Under the pieces are notes generated by a model. It did no database searches. It worked only from the letters and a program-made list of their open reading frames with translations, and was not told the DNA's origin. A stretch of DNA of 62,591 nucleotides from a virus, in the IMG/VR virus record IMGVR_UViG_3300042691_020564, positions 1-62,591 of that record. One strand, given 5' to 3'. Within the stretch, counting starts at the first letter, position 1. Every line of letters begins with the position of its first letter. The position numbers and the translations under genes are program-made. This document shows positions 1 to 10,877 of this stretch, one piece after another.

Positions 1-3000
1 TTTCTGATTTTTCAAATGATTGATAATAACCAGTTTTAGTTATTCTATCAAACTTCATAGTAACATCAAATGTTCTAACTTTTGTGTCACCAATAACTGC
101 TGTGGCTTTAGCCTGACGTGCGGTGGTAGGATTGCCGCCAACTAAAGTGATCGTAGGCGTAATTGTATATCCTGTTCCTGATGTAAGAACTTGTATTCCA
201 CTTACTTTTCCGTTTGCTATAAATGCCTGAGCTGTTGCACCGGCACCGTTTCCTTCAATTAATACTTTAGGAGGTGTTGTATATTGTTCTCCCCTATCAT
301 AAACTAAAATTTCAGTGATTGAAAAACCTTTGTTATCAGTCCACCATTTCCATGGATATTGATTTATTTGTATTAAATTATCAGTAACCGGTACAACTGC
401 ACCGTCTGATGTAGAATATGTAGGAGGAAGATCAAAATCTGCTACTGAAGAATTGTAATTTTCAACACTGTCATAGCGACTTACATATTCTCTTACAGTG
501 GTCCTATAAGGTTTAACTTCATTTATGTAATCTTGATAACTGTCAAGATTATCGTTTTTATAATTTGTCTTTTGTTCAAATGGGCCGACATTATGAATTG
601 CATTCAAGAAACTTGTTTTGAAGACCCAATCAACGTATTGTTGTTCACTTAAAACATATCTTATAGATGCAAAAAATAACTTGTTCCATTCTACTGAATA
701 GTCGCCTGTGAAAATATCTTCTTTGATTGCTGTGAATATATTTCTAAGTTCTTTGGCATTTTCTAAATCATATATAGTTGTGTCAAATGGCTGAGCATTA
801 TCGAAACCTACACCAAATACTGTAGTGTCATATAATGATTTGTCTAGCTGAATAGTACCGTTTTTTCTGCTGACGATTTTATATCTATCTAAAAAGGTTT
901 GCCCGGTTTCTGCTATCTTTTCAAATACTGCCCATCCGCCAGATGCATATTCTTTAACTCGAATGTAATCACCTATTTCTACAGCCGTGTTAATTTCGTC
1001 GTAGATGTTATTATATTCTCTAATAATACGCAAATTGGTGCTGTATCCTGGCCTAATCCAATCAACATAACTCCAATATCTTGTTGTATCAAAAGCCTGT
1101 GACTGACTGCGGAAGAAAACTTGACGAGTGTCATCCCAGGAGTAAATGCTCCAGAAATTATTAATAGTAGAATCGTTCTTTACTAATACAGAGAAGTATC
1201 TTACAGATACATTTACTGTACTGTATTTTCTTCCTCTGTTAGTTACAACTACAGCAATGACTCTGCCTTGTCCGTCTATATGACATACTGCAGAAGCATT
1301 AATACCGTCTCCAGTAATTGTCACCGGAGGTCCTAGATATACACCAGAAAATTCTTGATCAAAAAGTTCTTTAGGTCTATAACCAAACCCAGGATCAACA
1401 ATATCAATAGTGTCAATTTCGCCATTAATAATATTAGCTCTTAGAACAGCTCGTTTTGTTCTGACTACTCCTACTGTTTGTAATTCGATATCAGTGTCAA
1501 CACTTGTATCATATAAATTTAATAATTCACTAGGTTCTTCATCAACTAAGTTTAAATTAGTAAAATTAATAGTGTCGGCAAACATTTCCTTTCTAAGAAC
1601 ATCGTTGACATAATCTATTACAATCTGCAGAGCCAATGTTCTATTAACAAACATTGTTTGTCTTGGTCTAAAGCCGATACCATATTTTTGTTTTTCAGGA
1701 AGATTTAGAGCAGGTACTCTATTACCCGCTGCGTCTGAACCTACTAAACTATCTATCCATTTATTTTCTAATTTCAGCGAAGGCAAGCTATCTGCAACAC
1801 CTTCAGTTAATAATTGATATTCATTATGTACAATTGTCTGAGCATCTAAATTATTACGTAACTGTATATTCAACAAAGCTGTATCTGATTGCATTACAGA
1901 TTTAAAATTGTAAGTTATAAATTTATCCGACGCTACAAAAGCTGCAAAAGCAATGCCCGATGCACTGGGAGTCTCAATTAGGCTAGCTACTTCAGCTGCT
2001 GATCTAGTTCTATCCGGCATGTTTTGCGGAACCACTGCTTTGTTTCTAACCCAATAATAATATCGAGTTTCAGAGACTGCACCACTTATATTGCTTAAGA
2101 AAAATTTAACACTGTAAATGTTGTCGTTAGGATATAGAGGCTGGCCGCTTATACCTTGAGCTAATCCTTCATTGGTATCAGCCAAAGCGGCCCATTCGCT
2201 AGGTAATAATACAGTCTCCACCCATTCATAGATATCTACTGTTGACCCGGGTGCCAATTGATTCCAGTTTCCGTTACGGTAAGCACTATCTCCTTGTTCT
2301 GCATAGATAAATTTTGCGTTTGCAGTATTCCACCATAGTTTACCTACATTTTTTTCTAACCAATTTATCGCTGTATCTACTACTACTGAATCATCTCCTA
2401 TGCTATAGGCAGCAGGATCGTATGGAGTTTTATACTTTATTTCTTGTTCAGCTATGTTTAAAACTTTTCCTTTAGCTGCGTCAACATAGTCAATGTCCTG
2501 TATTTTAACGTTCTTAATATTGTCGTAAAGTTCAATTTTCTTAATTTTACGAATATCTACTACAGGTTGTTGTTCAGACAATGTAGTCCATGACTTACTA
2601 TCTGCATGTGAAACAAATAATCTAGCTATTCCTTGATAGCTATTGGTTATATTGTTTCTATAATATGGCGATCCTACGACTATTCTTGCACCTACACAGT
2701 CTACACTATAACCAAATGATTCGTTAGGTTGTAATTCAGAATCTAATTTTTCTGTTAGGAAAAATATTTGATCTTTTTTATCAAATACATAAACACCACC
2801 TGTAAATCCTTGTTCTACGTAGAATGTTGTTCTGGCATTATCGAAGGTTGTTCCTTCTAATGCGTCAAAGAAAACCGGAAATGGTGTTTTTGTATTTCTA
2901 GCTCCGACTGCAATCTTTTCGCCGTCGGGACTGACTGACACTGAAAAACCAAAATATTCGTTAGCATAAATTTCGTAACTTTGTAACCTTTGCTGTACTC

Positions 3001-6000
3001 TAAATTCTGTTGTGCTGGTATCTAATGTCAATACATATACTGATCCCTGATCAAGAAAATTTATATCAGCTTTAGGACTTGCAACAACTAAAGTATTTGC
3101 ATTAGCATCCATGTCCATGGCAAAACCAAATTGATCGCCTGTGCTGATTACCAGGCCGCTGTCTATGTCAGTGAAGGATGACAAAGATCCAGCATTTATC
3201 ATTTGGGTCAATTCGTAAGAATCAAAACTTGTTTTCTTATATACAAATACTTTTCCGGATGCTGTTTTAGTACTATCCCCTACTTGTTTCCAATTTATGC
3301 TGTCCGAAGGATCTTCATTTAAACTTCTATATGTAGAGTCAGGACCGATGTATACATCGCCTAATTGATAATATTGATAGGAATCAAGAGGAGAACCCTT
3401 GTGTCTTACAACTTCTCCTTCTACATATTCTACATCAGGTCTCCATAGTCCTCTATAATTCGCAAAGAACTCTCCATCACTTTCCGGAGCACCGATTACT
3501 AATATACTACCGTCACGACTCATGGTCATGGAAAAACCAAATTTGTCGCCTTGTTTTATTAGTTCTGCTTTTTGTGTATCTGTTAATAATCCCGTATACG
3601 CAAATTCTAAAGTAGAACCATCATCTTCTACTGATATATTTGTAGGCAAAGAACAATGAGTAGATATATTAGAAACCTTTAACCAGTTTTGAGATTCTAA
3701 AGTAATTGTACTGCCGTCGAATGTTGAATCATCTATAGCTGACCATAGATTACCCCGAACTCCCTCTGCTATAGGATCTGTCGATGCTTGCCATACTATT
3801 TCGCCTCGTTTATAAGATTCACTTATATCATATACGCCCCTGAACAGTGGATTTTCCATATGTATCCAGTCAGTGCCGTCATACTTGATTAGGTAAACTC
3901 TACCCGTACTGCTGTAAGAACCTACTGCTGAAACAGCCAAATAATATTCGGATCCATTAACACCTATACATATTTCAGAACCAAATTTCTCATTGTCTGC
4001 AGGTCTAGGACTAATAAATGCGGTTGTGTTTACATATCTTCCACCTATAAACTTATATACAGCAACCATACCTTGTTCAAAATTTCCAGGATTGCGGCCC
4101 GAAGTAGTAATAGGTATTACTGTTGTATGACGTTCCCAATCATCAGTATTAATTGCCGCCTGTGAACTTCCGTCACCCACTACTGTATTTGAATTTTTAG
4201 CTCTATATAATAAGCCTCCGTATAAAACTATATCGTCCTGTTCATAAAATACATCAGTGCCCCATTCTCCCATGAACCTGTTTGTTACTCCGCTGGCGGT
4301 TGGTGCTCCGACAATTAAGTATACGCCGTCGGGACTTATAGCCATTTTTTCTCCGAAAGATCCCACGGCAATGTTGTAAAAACCAACAGGAGGAGAAATA
4401 ATCTGTTTAAGTACCCAACCTTGTTCCGATTCAATATAAAGATTTACAAATCCGGAACCAGGAATACTCATGAATATGTGTTTTAAATTATTATCATAGA
4501 TAACTTTTGCGCCAGCATGTAAGGCGACCGAAGTTCCAAAATCACTTACAGAAATTCCAGTATAGAGTTTATTTTTTTCAACTACTTCCCAATTATTGTG
4601 ATCATTGTCATCTATGAAAATTCTAGACTTATTTTTTAGCAATGCAGAAACGTGCTGGTCAATATCTGCGTAAGTTGGATACCTTGCATTTGTCAGTAAT
4701 TGAAGATTAGCAGTGGTGCTATTGTCAATTACAGGATCAGAGATTTCAGCAGAAACTTCTAAAGTTATCCCGGTGTTAGTAACTTCAGTGACCTTAAAGA
4801 ATCCTGTGAGATTTTCAATTTCTCTAATACCTATGTAATCGTCAACTTGAACTGTATGAGGACGATTTAGTGTTATTCGAACAATGGTATCGTCCACTCT
4901 AACTACATCGATTACATATAACAACGGTGATTCATTTATTCTAAAAACCGCCCAGCTGTCTTGATAAAATGTTACCCATATATGATCATTTTCATTTATC
5001 GTGTCAATGTTAAGTGTGGTAAGATCCTGCATAGTTTTAACCACGTGTTCATAATGATCATTGGTCAAATATCCTGCTGTCTGAGAAACTTCTACATCAT
5101 TTGTTAAAGGAAAGATGTCCTTGGTGTATGGAATTGGAGATATAGTAAAATCATCTGCGGTTAGTCTATAATTTTGATCATTGGCTCTAGTGTCTGCAAT
5201 AGCTTGTATTAAAAACATTTGCGGATTAAGCAAATACTTGTTTTTGATCAGTTGCATTTCAACTTCGGAATATTGATCTGTTCCACCAAACTTTGCCAGT
5301 AAAAACGCCCATTCTTCGTTGAGCTGAATACTATCGGAACCAGACCTACTCAGTTTATCAAAAATCTTTGTAACACTGTTTGCCGTGCCTTTTTCTCTAA
5401 TGAATCCTTTGTAAATTTGAAATTGACTTACTGGATCTTCTGATAAATTTTGTAGATAATCTCTTTGTTGATAACCAATTGTGTGTCTGGCTAGACTTCT
5501 CTGGCTTTGATCTATACCATTCGTGGAAGTTTCAAAATAGTCACTGAATTGTTTAATTTTGTAATCAAAATTAGCAACTAATTGTTTTGTCGGACTAGAA
5601 TCTAATTTAGTCCATAGTGTATCATTGAATGTTTCTGTTCCTAATTGGTTGGCCAGGCTTGTCCAATTATAACTCTTATAGGAAACGATATCACCTAATT
5701 TATAATCTGTAAACGGTTGCCATATAGAGATATTGACATTGTCGAATAGAAATCCAGGACTTGTATAATCGCCGTCCCAATCAACAGTTCTAAATGACTG
5801 CATTTTGATACGACCTTGTCTATACCCTGTTGTCTTATCGTAAATGATATCGTTGAAAACAGTTCTGTCATCAAACACTGTAACATGCTCTTTTAACACA
5901 TAATATAATTTTAGATAATAAATGCCGTCAGTGGTATTTGTGGTTGTGACTGTTACATTTTGAAAACTTCTATTCACATTTAAGAATCTTATAGGCAATG

Positions 6001-9000
6001 GTTTTCCATCACCTTTCAAAACTTGATAATCATAAAATCCATCAAGAATATTATCAGCGACTCCTACAGGGACCGTCACCTGTAGTTTTTCAGCAGACGG
6101 ACTTAGTGCTATAATTGATCCTAGTTCCCAATTGTGTTTTGTCCAGAACATAAATTCTTTAGCAGCACTTAACCAGTCTTGACTGACTTGATTTACTGGA
6201 TCGTAGTTGTCAAAGATAAATCCTTGACTCTTCAACCACTGTTCGTAACCTAATAAGAAATCAACTACTTGCTGAATATTTGTAAGTATAGTTCCGTAAC
6301 TTAATTGTTTTTCGGAAAGATTATTAAACGATCTTCTTCGTAATGCCTCAACTGAACCTTTTCTAGGGACTGACAACAATTTTTGCCAATTGTTTTTATC
6401 AAAGTCACCTCCGCTGTTATGTGTTTTTAGAGATCTATAAAAATTACTTTGATATCTTACTAATACTCCATTGTTGTAATTTTTATCTTGTATCCAATCC
6501 GTAAATTCTTCGCTGACGCCACCAACAGAAATAACTGGATCCCTATTGCTGGCCAGTGGTTCAAAATAAGAAAAATATGGTTTTACATCATCGTAACCGG
6601 TAACAATCCAGCCACCGCCTGTTTTTTCTAATATAACACCGCTATAGGTAACACTGTTTATTGGACTGCTTACATTAAAAATAATATCAAAATTTTCTTG
6701 TGGTATGTAAACGCTGGTTGTTGTAGCAGATGGATTTTTAGAATCTAACAAAAATTTTTGTTGAGTTTGATCAACAAAACCAGACATCCTATATGATAAA
6801 CCACAATCAAGATTTTGTATTTTATCTTGCAATGTGTTAACATCTATTCCTCTAGATCTTACATAATTTATAAGATATTTTACCAAACCTATGTTCAATG
6901 TGTTAGTTACATTAGATGCAACATCGTTTAGGTTGATGAAAGTTTTTGTGTCTGTGTTAATATACTGATTTAAAGAATTTAGTGTAATCTTAGATCTATC
7001 GAAGCTATCTGTGATGTATTCAAACGGTTTCATTAGACACATGGCCGAAATCACAGCAAATGGCCACTCTGAACTAGATCTCCATGCATACTCGACCGGA
7101 GCTATATCTCCTAACACAAAACTTCCTCTATTATTAATTAAAGAAAAATCCTGCGCTAAATTTGAATCAAGCGGACTTAATAATTTTCCATCGCCGTCAA
7201 CAGGAATATGACTCAGCAATGTAGAACGCTTATATCTCTCATATTTTCCTTTTCTCTCGCCTTGTCTAATATGACCATTAGCTAAATCTTCCCATAGAAT
7301 TAAATTGTTAGAAGTGTATGGTGCAGGTCCGTACTCGTCTTCCCACCACGTTGGTTTTTCACTGAACCCTAACATCTCCCAAGGACAGCGATGTGGCCTA
7401 TCTGTATCATAGAACCACTGATACACTCCTCGCCAATAACCAGGAATATTCCTGGTTTTAGTAGGATCACTCATATTGCTGTATGTGTAGGTAAAAGAAT
7501 TTTGACTATCAAAATATGTATTATTGGTATAATTGATATTTGTATTCTGTATCCATTTTAGAAAATCTTGAGATACGATTAAGTCTAATTCTTTTTTAGA
7601 ATATAATCCAACTCCATAGTAACCGCTTACAATATTGTCTATATCAAATATACTGCTGTCATATTCTTGTTTTATATTGTTGTATATTCTTAATTCTAAT
7701 TCAAGTAATAAATCATCTCTAAAATCATTGAAAGCTATTGTTATGCTACCGTCATGCCCTTGAATAACATTCTTTGGTTCAACATACGTGTCATCTAGAA
7801 ACTTCATAGGCATGTATTTTTTATACAGACCCATAGATGTAGGTGTAGGAGGAATAAAATTGGTTCCTGTAGAAATATACTCTCTAATTTCTATAGTGTC
7901 TCCTACTTGCAAATTAATCGATAAAGATACGAATCCAAATGTTGAATCAAAAATATAATCTCTTGTATTGATTAACTGTTGTCCATTAACATAAACATAA
8001 ACTGCTCTTTCACTTAGAGTTTTCAAATCAAACTTTTGAGACAGCGCAAATGTCTTGATACCCGGATCTTCTACAACAGTCACTAGGTCTGTAAATGCTC
8101 CTGTACCTAACATATCTGAATTTGCAAACGCATCATTGGATTTTTTAACTGCGGTCATGCTAGTTAAAATATCATCTACAAAATCAACAATATTATTATT
8201 GTAATCTATTTCTGCTGCACGTTTTAAAAAATTGTTTTTAAATTCAGTGTATGTTTTTTTAGCATACTGAATAGATTTTACAATGTTATGAGTTTTGTCA
8301 CATAATGCCATTACTGCCAACGGAGCTATACCGCTGTGTTTCAAGAATCTTTTTGCGTATTTTTGATAATCTGGAAGATCGCGTAAATTACAATTACCAG
8401 GAACGACTCCAACAAAATCATTATTCCATTCAACTGCGCTAGAAAAATGATCTAAGGCCTGACCTAATGTAAATGATGATACAGCAGAATTCAGTGGATT
8501 TTTCTCTAACCCTACAGGAAGTTCATAATATCCCTGGTCAGGTTCTACATCTGCAATTATTTTAATTACGATTACATCTTGAACCGCAAATCGAGAAGAA
8601 AATGTAAACACTCCTTCATTTCTAGTCCATGTACCAGTGTATTTGGCTCCGTTCACATAAAAATTAATCCTAGGCTCAGATGTTAGCGATGTCCACTTTA
8701 CTGTACTAAATGTTAATCTATTTGTAGAGTTTGTGATAACTTGACTATCTATAATAGGTTGAATATATTCGGTTCCTAATGGCACCCAGCCGTTAGCAAA
8801 AGTGTCAGTATCTGTGAATTTAAAATAACCGGTAGATAATTTCTTGGTAGTCGGATTTTTATCTAAATTATATACAAAAGTTTCAGTATCCCAATTCCAA
8901 TCAAATTGTATGTCTCCAATATTATCAATATTTAGATAACTAAGCCGAAAACCTAATTCCTTATCTATCTTTCCATTACCTTCTTTATAACTTAATATTT

Positions 9001-10873
9001 TAGTTCCCTGGAAGGTATTATTTCCGTAGGTATCAGTATCGCTGAAACTAACTTTATTTTCATCATATGCGTCGAACAGTGGTGCTTGGTTAACAGAAGT
9101 TTTTTCCTGACTTAACACCCAGTCTGTACCATTAAAATGATACATTTTACCTTTATTGATATTGCCGCGTCTAACTAAAACGCACTGTCCAAGTAATGAC
9201 TCGCTGTCGTTGGTTTCTCTTAAATGAATCTGCCTAGAATTTATATGTGTAATAAATTCAACAGTATAAATCTTATTATTAGCTAATTTGTCTTTGTCAG
9301 CAACAACTAAAATTCTAGCGCCTTCAAAGATAAATTCTCCGTCTATGTTATATCCCTTTGACCCTTCTATTGTAGAAAATACATCAGTAGTAGTAGTGTC
9401 AATATAGTCTACTGTTGGTTTAGCAATATCGCCGTGATTATATAGTTGTAGATTAGGTTTGAATTCTATGATAGGTCGTTTAGCTCTGGCAGCTTCAGAA
9501 GCAGTGAAATCTTGTCCTCTTAATTTGTAAGCCTGTTCCAACACACTTCTGTGAAACCATCTGTTATATCTACTCCAGGGATTACTATCATTTGAGTTTC
9601 TTGCGATAGTAATATAGTCTTTGAATGTTGCGTATTCTGTAGCGTCATCGAACGGCTGTGTATCAAATCCTTCATTGTCAAATAGAACCTCAGGAACTGT
9701 TGATGTTAGTACAGGAACAATTAGATCAGCAAACTTTGTCAAAGTTATCGCCGAGCCCACACCTTCTACTAACCAAGTGTCTCTAGAATATTTTTCAGGA
9801 GTTACATTTCCTGCAAATTCTATAATCATACCATTGCTTAATGCTATTCCGTTTCCGCTGGTATAGGCGGTCTTACCTACCACTTCTAAATCAACATTTA
9901 CTAAAGTATTTTCTTCTATGTCGGCAATTAAAAATCTTCCAAAAATATCAGGAGTTATCATGCCTTGATAGTACAGCACATCCGGAGCATCGTATGGAAC
10001 TTCAAATGTTAAAATTCCGTTTTCTATACCGTTATTGGTGATACCTTTTCTATATTCTAATGCATCTCCTTGGCCAGCCGGTTCAACGTACTGCCAATCC
10101 TCGCTATCAACTGTAATAGAGCTGCCATCTAGGCTGCTGGTATCCTTTAATGCTCTCCAAAGTTTGTTATCATAGACTACCAGGCTTCCTGCAAAATAAC
10201 TTCTTCCTGGCTGAAACAACAAAGATCCGGTGTCGTAATTTGTCCTAATTGCAAACCCCTCACCCGGAGCATTTATTCTAAATTTGTATGTCTGCCCTCT
10301 ATAAAGAGTGATCGTAGGATTATTAGTATAAGCGTCCGGTGTGAAAACAAAAGAATTTCCACTTTCTCCGATTACAACTTTGTAAGTGCTGACTATATTT
10401 TGACTTTGACCTGTAATCCTAATACTTGCAGGGCCGGTTGGTTCCCAATAGTATTCTCGGTAGTTAATAAACTTATCCCAATCAATGGGCGGATTCCATG
10501 TATAATGTGTTTGGCTAGTTATTTTGTCATCACGCTCATTCATGTTTCCAAAAAATCTTAATTGATTTTTTAGGTCAAGGTAATCATAAAAGTTTTCTAT
10601 CCTGTCATGATTTTTATAGATTACGCCCGGTTCAAGCTGATACCTACTACGCAATGTATTATCTGTGTCGACATAAACATCTTTACCGTTATAGGTTTTA
10701 TCATATCTACGACCGATATATCCTACAACCTTGTCTAAAACGCCGGGCTGTATTAACGGATCTAAAACGCCAGATAAAAACTTATCATTGGTCTCTGACT
10801 GAAATACTACTGGTAGTAATTCTACAGATCTTCTGATAGGTAAATTGCTGTTAGGATAAACTTTGTCTGCCAT
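1..10873 (-). CDS. giant baseplate/fibre-like virion structural protein, C-terminus outside window
   Basis: The frame runs unbroken from an ATG at 10873 to position 1, giving at least 3,624 codons. The start (10871-10873) and the reading at 121-119 are in the same phase. The N-terminus has a docking-type motif (IRRSVELLPVVFQSETNDKF) that I associate with large virion proteins of aquatic T4-like phages. Around residues 2120-2740 there are at least six FG-GAP-like blades (e.g. SPDGVYLIVGAPTASG, SRDGSILVIGAPESDG), suggesting a beta-propeller. Between and before the blades are W-x(n)-Y-x-x-G-D-I-V modules that look like carbohydrate-binding repeats, near residues 1725, 2200, 2345 and 2475. Residues about 1145-1215 are rich in Trp and Tyr. 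It starts 4 nt after the gp6-like stop, with no clear ribosome site. T4 has gene 7 at this place, so it may be the positional equivalent of gp7; that is inference. Exact function unknown. Confidence 0.85.
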   Translation of the reverse strand, partial: MADKVYPNSNLPIRRSVELLPVVFQSETNDKFLSGVLDPLIQPGVLDKVVGYIGRRYDKTYNGKDVYVDTDNTLRSRYQLEPGVIYKNHDRIENFYDYLDLKNQLRFFGNMNERDDKITSQTHYTWNPPIDWDKFINYREYYWEPTGPASIRITGQSQNIVSTYKVVIGESGNSFVFTPDAYTNNPTITLYRGQTYKFRINAPGEGFAIRTNYDTGSLLFQPGRSYFAGSLVVYDNKLWRALKDTSSLDGSSITVDSEDWQYVEPAGQGDALEYRKGITNNGIENGILTFEVPYDAPDVLYYQGMITPDIFGRFLIADIEENTLVNVDLEVVGKTAYTSGNGIALSNGMIIEFAGNVTPEKYSRDTWLVEGVGSAITLTKFADLIVPVLTSTVPEVLFDNEGFDTQPFDDATEYATFKDYITIARNSNDSNPWSRYNRWFHRSVLEQAYKLRGQDFTASEAARAKRPIIEFKPNLQLYNHGDIAKPTVDYIDTTTTDVFSTIEGSKGYNIDGEFIFEGARILVVADKDKLANNKIYTVEFITHINSRQIHLRETNDSESLLGQCVLVRRGNINKGKMYHFNGTDWVLSQEKTSVNQAPLFDAYDENKVSFSDTDTYGNNTFQGTKILSYKEGNGKIDKELGFRLSYLNIDNIGDIQFDWNWDTETFVYNLDKNPTTKKLSTGYFKFTDTDTFANGWVPLGTEYIQPIIDSQVITNSTNRLTFSTVKWTSLTSEPRINFYVNGAKYTGTWTRNEGVFTFSSRFAVQDVIVIKIIADVEPDQGYYELPVGLEKNPLNSAVSSFTLGQALDHFSSAVEWNNDFVGVVPGNCNLRDLPDYQKYAKRFLKHSGIAPLAVMALCDKTHNIVKSIQYAKKTYTEFKNNFLKRAAEIDYNNNIVDFVDDILTSMTAVKKSNDAFANSDMLGTGAFTDLVTVVEDPGIKTFALSQKFDLKTLSERAVYVYVNGQQLINTRDYIFDSTFGFVSLSINLQVGDTIEIREYISTGTNFIPPTPTSMGLYKKYMPMKFLDDTYVEPKNVIQGHDGSITIAFNDFRDDLLLELELRIYNNIKQEYDSSIFDIDNIVSGYYGVGLYSKKELDLIVSQDFLKWIQNTNINYTNNTYFDSQNSFTYTYSNMSDPTKTRNIPGYWRGVYQWFYDTDRPHRCPWEMLGFSEKPTWWEDEYGPAPYTSNNLILWEDLANGHIRQGERKGKYERYKRSTLLSHIPVDGDGKLLSPLDSNLAQDFSLINNRGSFVLGDIAPVEYAWRSSSEWPFAVISAMCLMKPFEYITDSFDRSKITLNSLNQYINTDTKTFINLNDVASNVTNTLNIGLVKYLINYVRSRGIDVNTLQDKIQNLDCGLSYRMSGFVDQTQQKFLLDSKNPSATTTSVYIPQENFDIIFNVSSPINSVTYSGVILEKTGGGWIVTGYDDVKPYFSYFEPLASNRDPVISVGGVSEEFTDWIQDKNYNNGVLVRYQSNFYRSLKTHNSGGDFDKNNWQKLLSVPRKGSVEALRRRSFNNLSEKQLSYGTILTNIQQVVDFLLGYEQWLKSQGFIFDNYDPVNQVSQDWLSAAKEFMFWTKHNWELGSIIALSPSAEKLQVTVPVGVADNILDGFYDYQVLKGDGKPLPIRFLNVNRSFQNVTVTTTNTTDGIYYLKLYYVLKEHVTVFDDRTVFNDIIYDKTTGYRQGRIKMQSFRTVDWDGDYTSPGFLFDNVNISIWQPFTDYKLGDIVSYKSYNWTSLANQLGTETFNDTLWTKLDSSPTKQLVANFDYKIKQFSDYFETSTNGIDQSQRSLARHTIGYQQRDYLQNLSEDPVSQFQIYKGFIREKGTANSVTKIFDKLSRSGSDSIQLNEEWAFLLAKFGGTDQYSEVEMQLIKNKYLLNPQMFLIQAIADTRANDQNYRLTADDFTISPIPYTKDIFPLTNDVEVSQTAGYLTNDHYEHVVKTMQDLTTLNIDTINENDHIWVTFYQDSWAVFRINESPLLYVIDVVRVDDTIVRITLNRPHTVQVDDYIGIREIENLTGFFKVTEVTNTGITLEVSAEISDPVIDNSTTANLQLLTNARYPTYADIDQHVSALLKNKSRIFIDDNDHNNWEVVEKNKLYTGISVSDFGTSVALHAGAKVIYDNNLKHIFMSIPGSGFVNLYIESEQGWVLKQIISPPVGFYNIAVGSFGEKMAISPDGVYLIVGAPTASGVTNRFMGEWGTDVFYEQDDIVLYGGLLYRAKNSNTVVGDGSSQAAINTDDWERHTTVIPITTSGRNPGNFEQGMVAVYKFIGGRYVNTTAFISPRPADNEKFGSEICIGVNGSEYYLAVSAVGSYSSTGRVYLIKYDGTDWIHMENPLFRGVYDISESYKRGEIVWQASTDPIAEGVRGNLWSAIDDSTFDGSTITLESQNWLKVSNISTHCSLPTNISVEDDGSTLEFAYTGLLTDTQKAELIKQGDKFGFSMTMSRDGSILVIGAPESDGEFFANYRGLWRPDVEYVEGEVVRHKGSPLDSYQYYQLGDVYIGPDSTYRSLNEDPSDSINWKQVGDSTKTASGKVFVYKKTSFDSYELTQMINAGSLSSFTDIDSGLVISTGDQFGFAMDMDANANTLVVASPKADINFLDQGSVYVLTLDTSTTEFRVQQRLQSYEIYANEYFGFSVSVSPDGEKIAVGARNTKTPFPVFFDALEGTTFDNARTTFYVEQGFTGGVYVFDKKDQIFFLTEKLDSELQPNESFGYSVDCVGARIVVGSPYYRNNITNSYQGIARLFVSHADSKSWTTLSEQQPVVDIRKIKKIELYDNIKNVKIQDIDYVDAAKGKVLNIAEQEIKYKTPYDPAAYSIGDDSVVVDTAINWLEKNVGKLWWNTANAKFIYAEQGDSAYRNGNWNQLAPGSTVDIYEWVETVLLPSEWAALADTNEGLAQGISGQPLYPNDNIYSVKFFLSNISGAVSETRYYYWVRNKAVVPQNMPDRTRSAAEVASLIETPSASGIAFAAFVASDKFITYNFKSVMQSDTALLNIQLRNNLDAQTIVHNEYQLLTEGVADSLPSLKLENKWIDSLVGSDAAGNRVPALNLPEKQKYGIGFRPRQTMFVNRTLALQIVIDYVNDVLRKEMFADTINFTNLNLVDEEPSELLNLYDTSVDTDIELQTVGVVRTKRAVLRANIINGEIDTIDIVDPGFGYRPKELFDQEFSGVYLGPPVTITGDGINASAVCHIDGQGRVIAVVVTNRGRKYSTVNVSVRYFSVLVKNDSTINNFWSIYSWDDTRQVFFRSQSQAFDTTRYWSYVDWIRPGYSTNLRIIREYNNIYDEINTAVEIGDYIRVKEYASGGWAVFEKIAETGQTFLDRYKIVSRKNGTIQLDKSLYDTTVFGVGFDNAQPFDTTIYDLENAKELRNIFTAIKEDIFTGDYSVEWNKLFFASIRYVLSEQQYVDWVFKTSFLNAIHNVGPFEQKTNYKNDNLDSYQDYINEVKPYRTTVREYVSRYDSVENYNSSVADFDLPPTYSTSDGAVVPVTDNLIQINQYPWKWWTDNKGFSITEILVYDRGEQYTTPPKVLIEGNGAGATAQAFIANGKVSGIQVLTSGTGYTITPTITLVGGNPTTARQAKATAVIGDTKVRTFDVTMKFDRITKTGYYQSFEKSE

Positions 10874-10877
10874 AATA

